Below, in pieces: positions 41,621 to 50,234 of a stretch of 64,000 nucleotides of DNA. The stretch's first letter is position 1. Each line of letters opens with the position of its first letter. The DNA is from Myxococcus llanfairpwllgwyngyllgogerychwyrndrobwllllantysiliogogogochensis (lineage in GTDB: Bacteria; Myxococcota; Myxococcia; Myxococcales; Myxococcaceae): positions 1-64,000 of the forward strand of contig NZ_VIFM01000011.1 of the NCBI RefSeq assembly GCF_006636215.1, in the 5' to 3' direction. A model generated the notes under the pieces. That model saw only the letters and a list, made by a program, of their open reading frames with translations, did not search any database and was not told where the DNA came from. The translations under genes were made by a program, and so were the position numbers.

Positions 41621-43281
41621 CACTTCTCCAGCAAAGCCTGGGACAAGGCCGCGGCGGCGGGGCCGAAGTCCGACAGCCATTTCACCACCACCAGGCGGAA
41701 GTTGCGCTCCTTCAGCGCGGGCGCCAGCGCCTGCCGCGCTCGGTGCTCGTCCGGCAGCGCGAGGAGCGCGACGAGCAGGCGAGAGCGCCGCGTCGCCTCC
41801 ACCAGCATCTTCATATGCTCGTCCGTCGCCACGTTCGACAGGAAGTCGCTGTCGGAGATGATGACGCGCAGCGCGTCCGGCCGCTCCTTGGACAGCGTGC
41901 CCAGCACGTCGAAGGGGAACATCGTCCCCCCGCCGATGTAGTGCAGCAGGAACTCGCGCGCCGTCTCCTCGTCGTACATCCACGGGGAGAGCTTGGGGTC
42001 GGTGTGCGAGTAGATGATGCCGCGCACCTTCGCCTGCTTGCGCAGCGCGGAGGCGGACAGCACCTGCGCGGCCAGCGTCATCGTGTTGAGCTGCGCATCC
42101 GGGTTCGGCATGGAGCCGCTGGTGTCCAGGTACAGCTCCACGGAAGGCACACCGAGCTCGGACGCGGGAGGCACGTCGGCCTCCAGCTCGCGACGCAGCG
42201 GCGACACCGCGGCGAGGTGTCCCTGGGTGAGCACCGTCAAGGTCCAGTCGATGGCGGAGGGGTCATCCCCGTACTCCCACGCCTCGGGCGTGGTGCGCAG
42301 GTACGGCTCCGGCTTCGAGGGCGCGGACGGGAGCTTCAGCAAGTGCTGGTCGACGAGCCGCCGGTAGTGCCGGGCCACCAGCGCGCGGCGCAGCTTTCCT
42401 CTGCCCGTTCCGGGCAGGTGTTGGGTGACGCGGTTGATGTGGTCCAGCGCGTCCGGCGCCTTCGTGTCGTGGGCCTCGTCGAGCCAGCCCTTCGCACGAG
42501 CCTCCTCCAGCGCGTCTTCCCACCTGCCACCACTCTGGAGCGCGGAGTCCCAGTCATCCACGTCCGGCAGCGACACGTCGTCACCCAGGGGCAGGGTGTA
42601 CGTCGTCTCGTCGAGCTTGCCGAGGTAGCGGATGAAGGTGGCGCAGAAGTAGAGGAACTGGAGGCGCGGGTGCGGCAGCGCATAGAAGGTCTGCGCGAAC
42701 ATCCGAGCCTCCGCGCGCAGGCCAGGGAACCGCTCTTCCATCGGCGCCATCGCCGCGCGAGGCACCAGGTCTCCAGGCTCGCGTCCCCACAGCTCCTCGT
42801 AGATGGCGAGGTAGAAGAAGAACATCGGCGAGACTTCGCCGCCGCCCTGCGTGCGCTGGAACCCGCGATACACCCGGCACAGGTCCTCCGGGTGCGTGCG
42901 GCCCACGAACTCGTTCACCTGGAGGTCGTAGAAGAGGTTGGTGAGGGACTGCTTCAGGCCGGGGAGCAGCCGCTGCTCCATGACGCGCAGCTCCGCGTCC
43001 CAGCCCAGCGTGTGCGGGAAGCGCGCGTGGTGGCCGATTTCGTGCGCGAGCACCGCCATCAAGCTGTCCGCCGCGCCCATGGACTCCAGCAGCTCGAAGT
43101 GGACGAAGACCTGACGCTTCGTGAGGTCGATGTACGCGAGCGGCTCGTTCGCGTGGTCCGCGTCCGGCCGGAAGGGGACGTGAGGCTCCGGAGGGCTGAG
43201 CCGCACCTGCACGTCCCACAGCGCCAGCGCGTCCCGCCAGCATCCCGCGATGTGCTCTGGCGTGAAGCGCGACGTGCTCAT
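41620..43281 (-). CDS. HExxH zincin-like and VWA-domain fusion protein
   Basis: A 553-residue protein with two signatures. Near the N-terminus is a zinc peptidase motif HEIGHH (80-85), followed 35-40 residues later by DLQVNEFVGRTHPED, which may give the third ligand as in gluzincins. Near the C-terminus is a VWA domain with the MIDAS DTSGS (386-390) and a later ISDSD segment. The protein resembles VWA-like metallopeptidases found beside MoxR ATPases. Such pairs act as metal-dependent assembly or chaperone systems, with the ATPase remodelling a VWA-bound client. Overlaps on both sides (ATGA upstream, TGATG downstream) tie it to the operon. No signal peptide is present, so it is cytoplasmic. 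Confidence 0.82.
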   Translation of the reverse strand: MSTSRFTPEHIAGCWRDALALWDVQVRLSPPEPHVPFRPDADHANEPLAYIDLTKRQVFVHFELLESMGAADSLMAVLAHEIGHHARFPHTLGWDAELRVMEQRLLPGLKQSLTNLFYDLQVNEFVGRTHPEDLCRVYRGFQRTQGGGEVSPMFFFYLAIYEELWGREPGDLVPRAAMAPMEERFPGLRAEARMFAQTFYALPHPRLQFLYFCATFIRYLGKLDETTYTLPLGDDVSLPDVDDWDSALQSGGRWEDALEEARAKGWLDEAHDTKAPDALDHINRVTQHLPGTGRGKLRRALVARHYRRLVDQHLLKLPSAPSKPEPYLRTTPEAWEYGDDPSAIDWTLTVLTQGHLAAVSPLRRELEADVPPASELGVPSVELYLDTSGSMPNPDAQLNTMTLAAQVLSASALRKQAKVRGIIYSHTDPKLSPWMYDEETAREFLLHYIGGGTMFPFDVLGTLSKERPDALRVIISDSDFLSNVATDEHMKMLVEATRRSRLLVALLALPDEHRARQALAPALKERNFRLVVVKWLSDFGPAAAALSQALLEK

Positions 43282-44105
43282 ACGGGCACGAGCACCACGA
43301 CGTGCTGCGAGGTGTCCAGCGTGCCGGCGGCGCGCCAGTCATTCGTCACGGTGGCGAACCAGGAGTCCACGCGCGGGTCCCTCCACGCGACGGTGGACAG
43401 GTGCGGGCTCTGCTGGAGCGTCACCTCGGGGGTCTCGCGACAACCCATGGCGCCGAGGGGAATGGGCGTGTCCGACAGGAGCAGGCCCTGTGTCGCGGCC
43501 TCACGTCCGGCGATGGCGTGGCGGTGGCGGTCGTGCACGCACAGCACCGTGGGCGCCAGGAAGTGCAGGGGGCCGGGCAGGAAGCGGCTGTCCTCTCGGG
43601 ACAGGTCCACGAGGAAGGGCTGGGCCTTGTCGCCGAGCTTCATCGCGGGAGGCTCCATGGCGAGCGCGGCGGTTTCTCGCAGGCGCTCCTCGATGCCCGT
43701 GAGCGAGCCGAGCCGCTGGCTCACGCGATAGAAGATGCGCTGCACCCACGGTGGAGCGGACTCCAGGTTTTCGCCCACGTTCCACAGCTGCGCGAGCACG
43801 CCGGCGCGTTGGGCCTCGGGGACACCCGAGAGCAGGCGGGGGACCAGGTCCGTCCACGCGAGGGTGAAGAGGTTCTGTCGGCCCGCGGTCGCCGGGTACA
43901 GGTAGCCCAGTCCGATGGCCTCGGCGCCCAGGCGCAGATATGCGCGCAGCAGGTCCTCTGCGTCGGCGGGGGAGGCGCCTGTCTGGGACAGGGACTCTCC
44001 GAGCTTCCGCGCGGGTCCTTCGAGCAGGGCGCGCCACAGCTCGGAGTCCCACCGCACGTAGCGGCCACGGGCGCTGGCCTCCAGCTCGTCCGCGAAGCCG
44101 CTCAT
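43278..44105 (-). CDS. Unknown MoxR/VWA-operon protein, 275 residues
   Basis: A 275-residue soluble protein with no catalytic motif I can recognise. It has a helical N-terminal half (LLRAYLRLGAEAIGLGYLYP, WVQRIFYRVSQRLGSLTGIE), and the C-terminal half is beta-rich, ending in QHVVVLVPV. Its start overlaps the stop of the MoxR gene (ATGA), and its stop overlaps the start of the HExxH/VWA gene (4 nt). The position between the ATPase and the VWA protein suggests an adaptor or substrate-recognition component. The start MSGFADELEA was chosen because of that overlap. Confidence 0.7.
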   Translation of the reverse strand: MSGFADELEASARGRYVRWDSELWRALLEGPARKLGESLSQTGASPADAEDLLRAYLRLGAEAIGLGYLYPATAGRQNLFTLAWTDLVPRLLSGVPEAQRAGVLAQLWNVGENLESAPPWVQRIFYRVSQRLGSLTGIEERLRETAALAMEPPAMKLGDKAQPFLVDLSREDSRFLPGPLHFLAPTVLCVHDRHRHAIAGREAATQGLLLSDTPIPLGAMGCRETPEVTLQQSPHLSTVAWRDPRVDSWFATVTNDWRAAGTLDTSQHVVVLVPV

Positions 44106-45637
44106 GGCTGGCCGCCCGGGTTTTCCTTCAGCCACGTCGCGTAGTTCCGGTAGCGGCTGTACATGGACTTGAGGTGGATGAGGTCCTCGTAGACGGGGCC
44201 GGACAGCTCCTGTTTGGTGAGCAGCTCGTTCATCAGCGCGGTGACGGTGGTGAGGCGCTTCTCGGTGGTGCGCAGGTCGATGCCGGACAGGCCCTTGTCC
44301 AGCTCGGTGCGCAGCACGCCGACCTTGCGGCGGATGGGCTCATGCTTGTCGTAGTGGCCCATGGCCATGTCGAACATGTTCCGAATCCAGGTGACGCGGT
44401 CCTGGAGGAGCATCTTGTTGCCGCGCACCTCGAAGAAGGCGCTGCGGGTGTTGGGGACGAGCTTCTCGTGCAGCACCCACGGGGCGATTTGACGGAAGTC
44501 CTCCAGCTCCACGGTGCCGTGGCCTCGGAAGAAGGCGAGCGCCTTCGCGTAGTGGAGGATGGTCTGGTAGGCGCGCACGCTGACGCCGTTCTCCGTCTGC
44601 GTGCAGAGGTGCACCTTCTTGTCGAGCGGGCACTGCTCGTTGCACACGGCGGCGACCGTCTGCCCCGCGAGCTTGAGGGTGTCCTTGTGTTTGAACTCGA
44701 AGCGGGGCGAGGCCATGCGGCAGAAGTCGAGCTGGCCCAGGAAGAAGGCGATGCGTTCGAGGACGTTTCGCGGCACTTCCACTTCGAGGATGGAGGCGTA
44801 GGCGCGCTCCAGCTCGCCGGGGGTGAAGACGATGTCCTTGGGGAGCATCTCCTCGGGGGATTTGTCGGCTTCGATGCGCTGGAGGAGGGTGTCGATGAAG
44901 TTCGAGTTGAAGGGGACGGCGCGGACGACGACGTCGATGCGGTCCTTGAGGGCGTCGATGACCTGGAAGGTGCCGCCGCCCTGGTCGTCATTGGCGGTGA
45001 GGAACCAGGACGAGCGGCCGGTGTAGACGTACTGGTCCATCATCTCCGCGTAGCCCTCGGCGAGGAGGGAGAGGAGGGCGGACTGCGTCTTGGTGGGGAT
45101 GCGGTTGTACTCGTCGATGATTTTGACGCGCTGGGTGATCCACTTGCGCCAGCTGACCTTGACGGCGGAGAGGTCCTCCGCCTTGAGCATGTCGGAGGGG
45201 AGGGGCGCGCCGAGCAGGTCGGCGATGGAGAGCTGGGGGTGGCCGCGCTGGATGGAGCGGTGGATGTCCTCGCGGGACATGCCGGACAGCAGGGCCATGA
45301 GGATGGCGGAGGTGGTTTTTCCGCGGCCGGGGCCGCCGATGAGGAGGGCTCGGCGGCAGGTGAAGAGGGTGAGCAGGGGGATGAGGACGAAGGAGCTGTA
45401 GCTCATGTCCTCGGGGAGATGGAGTTCGTCGCCGGTGGCGCTCTTGAGCGAGGCGGCGTGGCCGAACTCGATGTCGTAGTAGGGGCAGATGACGGCGTTG
45501 TTGGTGATCCACCAGTACGCCTGCCGCATCTTGTCGTGGAGGCTGCCGCCGTCACGCTCGGAGAGGTGGACGTTGAGCCCCTTGTCCACCGACGCGCGCC
45601 CGGAGAGCAGGCGCGACACCCAATCCTGATTGGCCAT
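44102..45637 (-). CDS. MoxR-type AAA+ ATPase
   Basis: A 511-residue ATPase with Walker A GGPGRGKTT (101-109), Walker B IIDE (173-176) and a TANDDQGGGTF sensor segment, fitting the MoxR branch of AAA+. A region of about 70 residues precedes the ATPase core, and a long C-terminal helical part of about 160 residues follows. The latter contains a possible zinc-binding CNEQCPLDKKVHLC near 340. MoxR ATPases usually work with a VWA protein to mature or assemble a client complex. The cognate VWA gene is the third gene of the operon. The first gene of the tightly overlapped set, it starts 42 nt after the LuxR-type gene on the same strand. Confidence 0.87.
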   Translation of the reverse strand: MANQDWVSRLLSGRASVDKGLNVHLSERDGGSLHDKMRQAYWWITNNAVICPYYDIEFGHAASLKSATGDELHLPEDMSYSSFVLIPLLTLFTCRRALLIGGPGRGKTTSAILMALLSGMSREDIHRSIQRGHPQLSIADLLGAPLPSDMLKAEDLSAVKVSWRKWITQRVKIIDEYNRIPTKTQSALLSLLAEGYAEMMDQYVYTGRSSWFLTANDDQGGGTFQVIDALKDRIDVVVRAVPFNSNFIDTLLQRIEADKSPEEMLPKDIVFTPGELERAYASILEVEVPRNVLERIAFFLGQLDFCRMASPRFEFKHKDTLKLAGQTVAAVCNEQCPLDKKVHLCTQTENGVSVRAYQTILHYAKALAFFRGHGTVELEDFRQIAPWVLHEKLVPNTRSAFFEVRGNKMLLQDRVTWIRNMFDMAMGHYDKHEPIRRKVGVLRTELDKGLSGIDLRTTEKRLTTVTALMNELLTKQELSGPVYEDLIHLKSMYSRYRNYATWLKENPGGQP

Positions 45638-45679
45638 GCGACGCACAGCCTAGCATCCGGGACGTGAGGTGGGGTGCAC

Positions 45680-46327
45680 TCACAGCGTGACGAGGCCCAT
45701 CCGCGCGGCGCGGACGACAGCTTCGGTGCGGCGCTGGACGCCCAGCTTTCCGAGCACCGCGTTCACATGGAACTTGGCCGTGTGCTCGCTGATGGAGAGC
45801 CGGTCCGCGATGGCCTTGTTCGACAGGCCCTCCGCCAGCAAGGCGAGCACCTCCCGCTCACGCGGCGTGAGCGCATCGGGGCCGAGGGCGCTGCTCCCTG
45901 GGGCGGCCGTTCTCGTGGACGTCCTCAGCTCGGAGAGTCCTGGGTCGAACACCACGAGCCCTCGTGCCACCGCGAGCAGCGCCGCCGTGAGCGGCATGGG
46001 CGCCACGTCCCGGAACAACAGCCCCTTTGCACCCGCCGTCAGAGCCAGCTCGCCCGCTGCCTCGTCCGCCACCAGCGCGAGCACGGGCGCTCCCAGGTCC
46101 GGGGCCTCCACGCGTGCTTCCGCCTCCGACGATATGCGCAGGCCCGTGTCCCAGAGCACCACGTCAAAGGCGTCACCCCGCATGGACTCCAGCTCGACCT
46201 GAGTGCCGGACGCCACCGTCAGCAGCTCGCTCCCCTGGTCGCCGAGCACCCGTGAGAGCGCACCCCGAGCCAGCGGGTCTTCCGCGACGAGCGCGAGACG
46301 CAACGGGACGAGGGGGGCATCCAACAC
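45680..46327 (-). CDS. NarL/LuxR-type response regulator, atypical receiver
   Basis: A 215-residue protein with an N-terminal receiver-like domain (phospho-acceptor candidate Asp60 in VVLWDTG; acidic pocket only partly kept as VAEDP). The C-terminal LuxR helix-turn-helix reads [20 protein letters not shown], then IAD and [14 protein letters not shown]. The conserved Lys of the receiver appears missing (KGLLFRD), so it may be a phosphorylation-independent regulator. The GTG start follows GAAGAGG. Only 42 nt separate its stop from the MoxR gene on the same strand, so it is either the first gene of that operon or its local regulator. No partner kinase is adjacent. Confidence 0.83.
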   Translation of the reverse strand: MLDAPLVPLRLALVAEDPLARGALSRVLGDQGSELLTVASGTQVELESMRGDAFDVVLWDTGLRISSEAEARVEAPDLGAPVLALVADEAAGELALTAGAKGLLFRDVAPMPLTAALLAVARGLVVFDPGLSELRTSTRTAAPGSSALGPDALTPREREVLALLAEGLSNKAIADRLSISEHTAKFHVNAVLGKLGVQRRTEAVVRAARMGLVTL

Positions 46328-46457
46328 GGAACCTCTTCATTAACCAGGGAGTCTGCACTCCGCTCGGGGCAACATCTCCAGCCGCCAGCGCGCACCCCTC
46401 GAGAGGTCACGCCCCGCTCGCTGCCTGTCCATGAAGTAGTTTGAAGAGATGCCTGGA

Positions 46458-46522
46458 GCTACGTGGCCGCTCAGACTTCCACGAACTTCGCCCCTGTGAC
46501 TTTCGCGCGCTCCAGGGCCACC
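46458..46522. repeat. 65-bp direct repeat, left copy (3' end of immunity gene)
   Basis: Matches 48504-48568 at 61 of 65 positions in the same orientation. It covers the stop codon and last codons of the Imm11-like immunity gene plus 13 bp beyond. The pair brackets the SitA5-like toxin/immunity cassette. Confidence 0.9.
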
Positions 46523-47046
46523 TTGAGGTCCTCGGTGATGACCAGGGCGATCTCCCACCCCCAGGTGCGAAAGACCTTCGCGCCGCCCAGCTTCGTGCGG
46601 TCGATCCGCATCCCCGCCACGCTGCGGTACTGACCGAGCTTGTCCGGGCGCTCATCCTCGGGCTGCCAAATCAGAATCTCTCTCGAGGCCTTGTCATCGA
46701 TGCACCGGATAAGTTTCGTGGCGATGAGCATGACATGCTGTTCCGGGCGACCTTCGACATCGACGGGTATCAATTGCACATCATCGGGCGCCAGCTCCGC
46801 GAAGAGGTTGGCCACCCTGACGTGAACAATCGGAGCCATGGCAACGCCGGCCGTACAGTAGTCCAACCACCTTCCAGGCTCTTCAATGGGAAACGTCAGG
46901 CGACTCGCAAGCTGGATGGGCCGCCCCTTGGCGAACTGCCAGATGTCCTCGACCTCGTTGCCCGTCTCATCCAGCGGGTCTCCTAGGGACCAGTTCCCAG
47001 CCTGCACGTCTTGGTTGAGCCTGAAGTATCGAGACTGATTCGGCAT
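46471..47046 (-). CDS. Imm11/DUF1629-type immunity protein for the SitA5-like toxin
   Basis: A 191-residue soluble protein of the DUF1629 (Imm11-type) immunity group, recognised from its opening FRLNQDVQAGNW, the GNEVEDIWQFAKGRPIQL segment and the ending WEIALVITEDLKVALERAKV. It has no signal peptide, as expected for a cytoplasmic antidote. It follows the toxin gene by 19 nt with AGGAAG as Shine-Dalgarno. The 3' 50 bp recur upstream of the toxin gene as an orphan fragment, showing local recombination. Specificity for the neighbouring toxin is inferred from position. Confidence 0.77.
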   Translation of the reverse strand: MPNQSRYFRLNQDVQAGNWSLGDPLDETGNEVEDIWQFAKGRPIQLASRLTFPIEEPGRWLDYCTAGVAMAPIVHVRVANLFAELAPDDVQLIPVDVEGRPEQHVMLIATKLIRCIDDKASREILIWQPEDERPDKLGQYRSVAGMRIDRTKLGGAKVFRTWGWEIALVITEDLKVALERAKVTGAKFVEV

Positions 47047-47065
47047 GGTGGACTTCCTAGCGACC

Positions 47066-48400
47066 TCACAGGCCCTGAGTCAAAAGCGTGTGGATCTCTG
47101 TTCCTTTCGTCAGCACTTCCTTGGCAAGCTTGCGCAGCTCCAGGGTGAGGGACTCCCTGCAAACTTCCACCTTTCGGCACTCTCCCAAGGCCTGCCTCAG
47201 TCGCTCATGGACGTACTCGTGATACCCCTGGGAATGCGGCCCCTTGTGGCCCGCGACTTCGACAATATTCTCGGAGTCCTTCAACTTCATCCCGGCTCTT
47301 GCGAACAGCTTCCTGAATATTGGCGTCCATGGCCCGCCGCGCGCGGCGGAGACATCGTTCTTGTTCGTGGCGATGTGATGACGCTCGCTACGGCTTCTCC
47401 GGCTCGCCATGGCCACGGCGTTCGGGGCAAGCGCAATCGTGAACCCCTCCGCCGTCAAGGCGACCGAACTCACGCTGCCCACTGCCGCGTACTGGAAGCC
47501 CGCTTGAGACTCCACGGCCATGGCCGCCTGGGCGGAGCCCGGCAACCCCGCTGACTTCGCCGCCAGCCCCGCCGTGTTCCCGATGGCCACCGTGGCCAGC
47601 ATGACGAAGACGCGCGCCGCGTTCTTTCCGAGCACCTCGCCGTACGCCTCACCCGCTGCGTGGAGTTGCTCGAAGCTCGTCGCCCTGTCCACCTGGCGCA
47701 CCAGCGTCAGCCACCCGTCCAGCATGCTCCACACCGTGTCCACGCCCAGGTAGGCGATGAGGCAGGCCGTCAAGGTGGCCGCCACGCCTTTACTCACCGG
47801 CTCGGGCAGCGACCACAAGAGCAGGTACATCGTCGCGGAGGCGGCGATGCCAGCCACGACTGCCTGGGGGTCCGTCATACCCTCCAGTGCTTCGGAGGTC
47901 TCCTCCCACACCGAGTCCATGGCGATGGCCAGGGCCCAGGTGTACTTGCCATCGCTGGCCAGCAGGGGGCCCTCATCCAGCAGGCGCAAGCAGTCCCCGG
48001 GTCGGTCCTTCCGCTTGCACCACTGGCCGTAGGCGCGCGTCAGCGCCTCGTCCGCGTAGTCCTCCAGCAGCCGGGGACCGTCCACATCCCCTCCACGCTG
48101 GGGGATGAGTCGTGAGGACCCACGCTCATACCCGTACACACCACTGCGGGACGGAACGCCGAAGCGCTCCCGTGCGACCTGCATGGGATTGCGAGAGGGA
48201 GGAACGTCCCGAGCGAACTCCACGAGGGCCTCCTCGAATTCGTCGTCTTCGAGTTCAGCCGCACTCACTTCCGCGTCAGGCTCCTCGTGAGGGGTGACGA
48301 GGAAGGAGTCCTCTCCGGTCTCAAGTCGCACGACTCGACTCGTCGCGCAGCCGGTGACGGCCATCAACAGGAGCAGCGACACCACCCAACGAAGCGTCAT
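47066..48400 (-). CDS. sitA5: SitA5-like AHH-nuclease toxin lipoprotein
   Basis: A 444-residue lipoprotein (lipobox VTGC, Cys18). An acidic linker is followed by a domain of about 150 residues with hydrophobic helices (residues 180-330, for example TMYLLLWSLPEPVSKGVAA), which may take part in delivery or membrane passage. The C-terminal AHH-type nuclease domain has HHIATNKND (His341, His342) and GHKGPHSQGYHEYVHERL (His385, 389, 394, 398). This matches Sit toxins, which pass between sibling cells by outer-membrane exchange and are cancelled by an intracellular immunity protein. The immunity gene follows directly. The ATG was chosen over a TTG 15 nt upstream because it gives a standard lipoprotein signal. 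Confidence 0.8.
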   Translation of the reverse strand: MTLRWVVSLLLLMAVTGCATSRVVRLETGEDSFLVTPHEEPDAEVSAAELEDDEFEEALVEFARDVPPSRNPMQVARERFGVPSRSGVYGYERGSSRLIPQRGGDVDGPRLLEDYADEALTRAYGQWCKRKDRPGDCLRLLDEGPLLASDGKYTWALAIAMDSVWEETSEALEGMTDPQAVVAGIAASATMYLLLWSLPEPVSKGVAATLTACLIAYLGVDTVWSMLDGWLTLVRQVDRATSFEQLHAAGEAYGEVLGKNAARVFVMLATVAIGNTAGLAAKSAGLPGSAQAAMAVESQAGFQYAAVGSVSSVALTAEGFTIALAPNAVAMASRRSRSERHHIATNKNDVSAARGGPWTPIFRKLFARAGMKLKDSENIVEVAGHKGPHSQGYHEYVHERLRQALGECRKVEVCRESLTLELRKLAKEVLTKGTEIHTLLTQGL

Positions 48401-48503
48401 GGTAGGCCCCGGCAAGAGGCCCGCGGCGAGGCGGGCACAGCCTGGCAGTACCAGACGGCGCTGACAGGCGACTCAAGGAGTAAGTACCCCAGGGCACCTG
48501 GGC

Positions 48504-48568
48504 GCTACGTGTCCGCTCAGACTTCCTCGAACTTCGCCTCCGTGACTTTCGCGCGCTCCAGGGCCACC
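48504..48568. repeat. 65-bp direct repeat, right copy
   Basis: Second copy of the repeat at 46458-46522, 4 mismatches, same orientation, 2046 bp away. It ends abruptly at the point where immunity-gene homology is lost. Confidence 0.9.
48517..48568 (-). pseudogene. 3' remnant of a second Imm11-type immunity gene
   Basis: On the minus strand this reads VALERAKVTEAKFEEV and stop, closely matching the last 16 codons of the immunity gene at 46471 (VALERAKVTGAKFVEV). Nothing upstream of it (48569-48636) resembles the rest of that gene. It is therefore a leftover of an earlier or displaced toxin/immunity cassette. Confidence 0.8.
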
Positions 48569-48636
48569 TCTCCTCGACCATGAAGAAGTTTGGGTACTGT
48601 CCACGGTGGCGAAGGTGTCAGGAGGAACTCGAAGCC

Positions 48637-49824
48637 ATGGTGAAGCGCCTCTATCCGCGAATCTTTCTGGCCGTTGTCCTGTTTTCCACCGTGTCCCAAG
48701 CGGCGTCCCCGTTCCTGAAGCCCGGTGACGAAGTCGTCGAACACGTCCGCAAGCGCTTCTTCGACGCGAAGCGCGGCGAGGCCTGGGCCACGAAGCACCA
48801 GGGCTACGGCGCCGCCGCCACCAGCGCGGAGGACTTCGCCCGCCTCACGCGCGCCGCCCTCGCCGAACTCAACGCCTCACACACCGCCTTCTACCCACGC
48901 GACAGCGAGGGCTACGCCGGCCTCTCCGCCATCTTCCAGCGCTACCTCAAGCTCCCGAAGTACGAAGCCCCGAGCATCGGCGCCGATGTCATGGAAACCC
49001 CCGAGGGCTTCTTCGTCCGCCACGTCTTCGCCAACGGCCCCGCCGCCAAGGCCGGCCTGCTCCGCGGCGACCGGCTCGTCTCCGTCGAGGACAAACCCTT
49101 CACCTCCGTGACGGCCCTTACCCGACGCGTCGGCAAGCCCACGCGCTTCTCCGTCGAGCGCACCCACGGCGCCACCCCGCTCACCCTCACCCTCACCCCT
49201 CGACTCATCAACCCGAAGGCCGAGTGGCTCGACACCCAGAAGGCCAGCTCGCGCATCGTCGAACGCGGCGGCCGTCGCGTGGCCTACCAGCAGCTCTACT
49301 CGTGCGCCGGCCCCGAACATCAGGACCTGCTCGAGGAAACCCTCGCCGGGGACTTCTCCGCCGCGGATGCACTCGTCATCGACTTCCGCGATGGCTGGGG
49401 CGGCTGCAATCCCACCTTCCTCAACCTCTTCAATCGCACCGTCCCCGTCTTCACCGGCATCAGTCGCGAGGGCCGTCGCAACGACTGGTCCGCCACCTGG
49501 CGCAAACCCGTCGTCCTGCTCGTCAATGGCAACTCCCGCAGCGGCAAGGAGATGGTGGCCCTCGTCATGAAACAGCACGCCCTGGCCACCCTCGTGGGAC
49601 AGCGCACCGCCGGCGCGGTCCTCGCGGGGACTCCGCTGCGTCTGTCCACCGGAGACCTGCTCTACCTCGCCGTGGAAGACGTGGAGGTCGATGGCGTGCG
49701 ACTCGAAGGCCAGGGCGTCCCCGTGGATGTCGAGGTCCCCGACTCACTGGCCTTCGCCTCAGGGAAGGACCCGCAGCTCGACAAGGCCCTCGACGTGGCG
49801 TCGGTCGCGCTCTCCCCGCGCTGA
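48637..49824 (+). CDS. S41-like C-terminal processing peptidase
   Basis: A 395-residue secreted protein. It has a signal peptide (MVKRLYPRIFLAVVLF.. ending near SQAA), an N-terminal helical region, a PDZ-like domain (VMETPEGFFVRHVFANGPAA, GLLRGDRLVSV), and an S41 core. In that core IDFRDGWGGC is the typical strand and NSRSGKEM holds the nucleophile Ser region. The general-base Lys expected about 25 residues later is not obvious: VGQRTAGAVL stands where many relatives have Lys or a nearby residue. Activity is probable but not certain. AGGAGG lies 11 nt before the ATG. The gene is divergent from the toxin/immunity cassette. Confidence 0.82.
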   Translation: MVKRLYPRIFLAVVLFSTVSQAASPFLKPGDEVVEHVRKRFFDAKRGEAWATKHQGYGAAATSAEDFARLTRAALAELNASHTAFYPRDSEGYAGLSAIFQRYLKLPKYEAPSIGADVMETPEGFFVRHVFANGPAAKAGLLRGDRLVSVEDKPFTSVTALTRRVGKPTRFSVERTHGATPLTLTLTPRLINPKAEWLDTQKASSRIVERGGRRVAYQQLYSCAGPEHQDLLEETLAGDFSAADALVIDFRDGWGGCNPTFLNLFNRTVPVFTGISREGRRNDWSATWRKPVVLLVNGNSRSGKEMVALVMKQHALATLVGQRTAGAVLAGTPLRLSTGDLLYLAVEDVEVDGVRLEGQGVPVDVEVPDSLAFASGKDPQLDKALDVASVALSPR

Positions 49825-49831
49825 ACCCGCT

Positions 49832-50200
49832 TCAGTGCCTCCAACTGCCGTACAGGTACGCGAGCCCCGCCGCGAGCACCACCAGCATGCCCAGCACGCT
49901 CCACGTCACGATGGAGCACCCCGGCGTGGACCGGGAGATGACGGGCAGCTTCTGCGTCTTCAGCTCCTCCACGAGCTGCGACAGTCGCCCCGTGTCGTAG
50001 CTCACCGGCTCACCCGTGCGAATCTTCCGCCCGAGCTCCTTCAGCGACTCCTCACCGAAGAAGCGCTCCGAGAGCAACAGGCTGCGCGCCTGGAGCATCC
50101 GGTCCGTCCCACCGCGAGCGGGGTCCAGTCCGCAGCCATCACAAGGCTCGAAAGCGCCTTCCTTCGTTTCGCCGCATCCCACACAGACGGCCACGCTCAT
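49832..50200 (-). CDS. Small membrane protein with N-terminal zinc ribbon
   Basis: A 122-residue protein. CVGCG (C6, C9) and CDGCG (C20, C23) form a small zinc ribbon at the N-terminus. A charged helical region follows, and a single membrane helix lies near the C-terminus (about 96-118, IVTWSVLGMLVVLAAGLAYL). The topology suggests a cytosolic ribbon tethered to the inner membrane. It converges on the S41-like gene with 7 nt between the stops. GGATGGGGG precedes the ATG. The function is unknown. Confidence 0.75.
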   Translation of the reverse strand: MSVAVCVGCGETKEGAFEPCDGCGLDPARGGTDRMLQARSLLLSERFFGEESLKELGRKIRTGEPVSYDTGRLSQLVEELKTQKLPVISRSTPGCSIVTWSVLGMLVVLAAGLAYLYGSWRH

Positions 50201-50234
50201 GCCCCCATCCTAGCGCGACCGCCCAAGCCCTTGG

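Noticed and set aside
41620-43281. The HExxH/VWA protein as a secreted metalloprotease
   Set aside because: It has no signal peptide and is inside a MoxR operon, so a cytoplasmic assembly factor is more likely.
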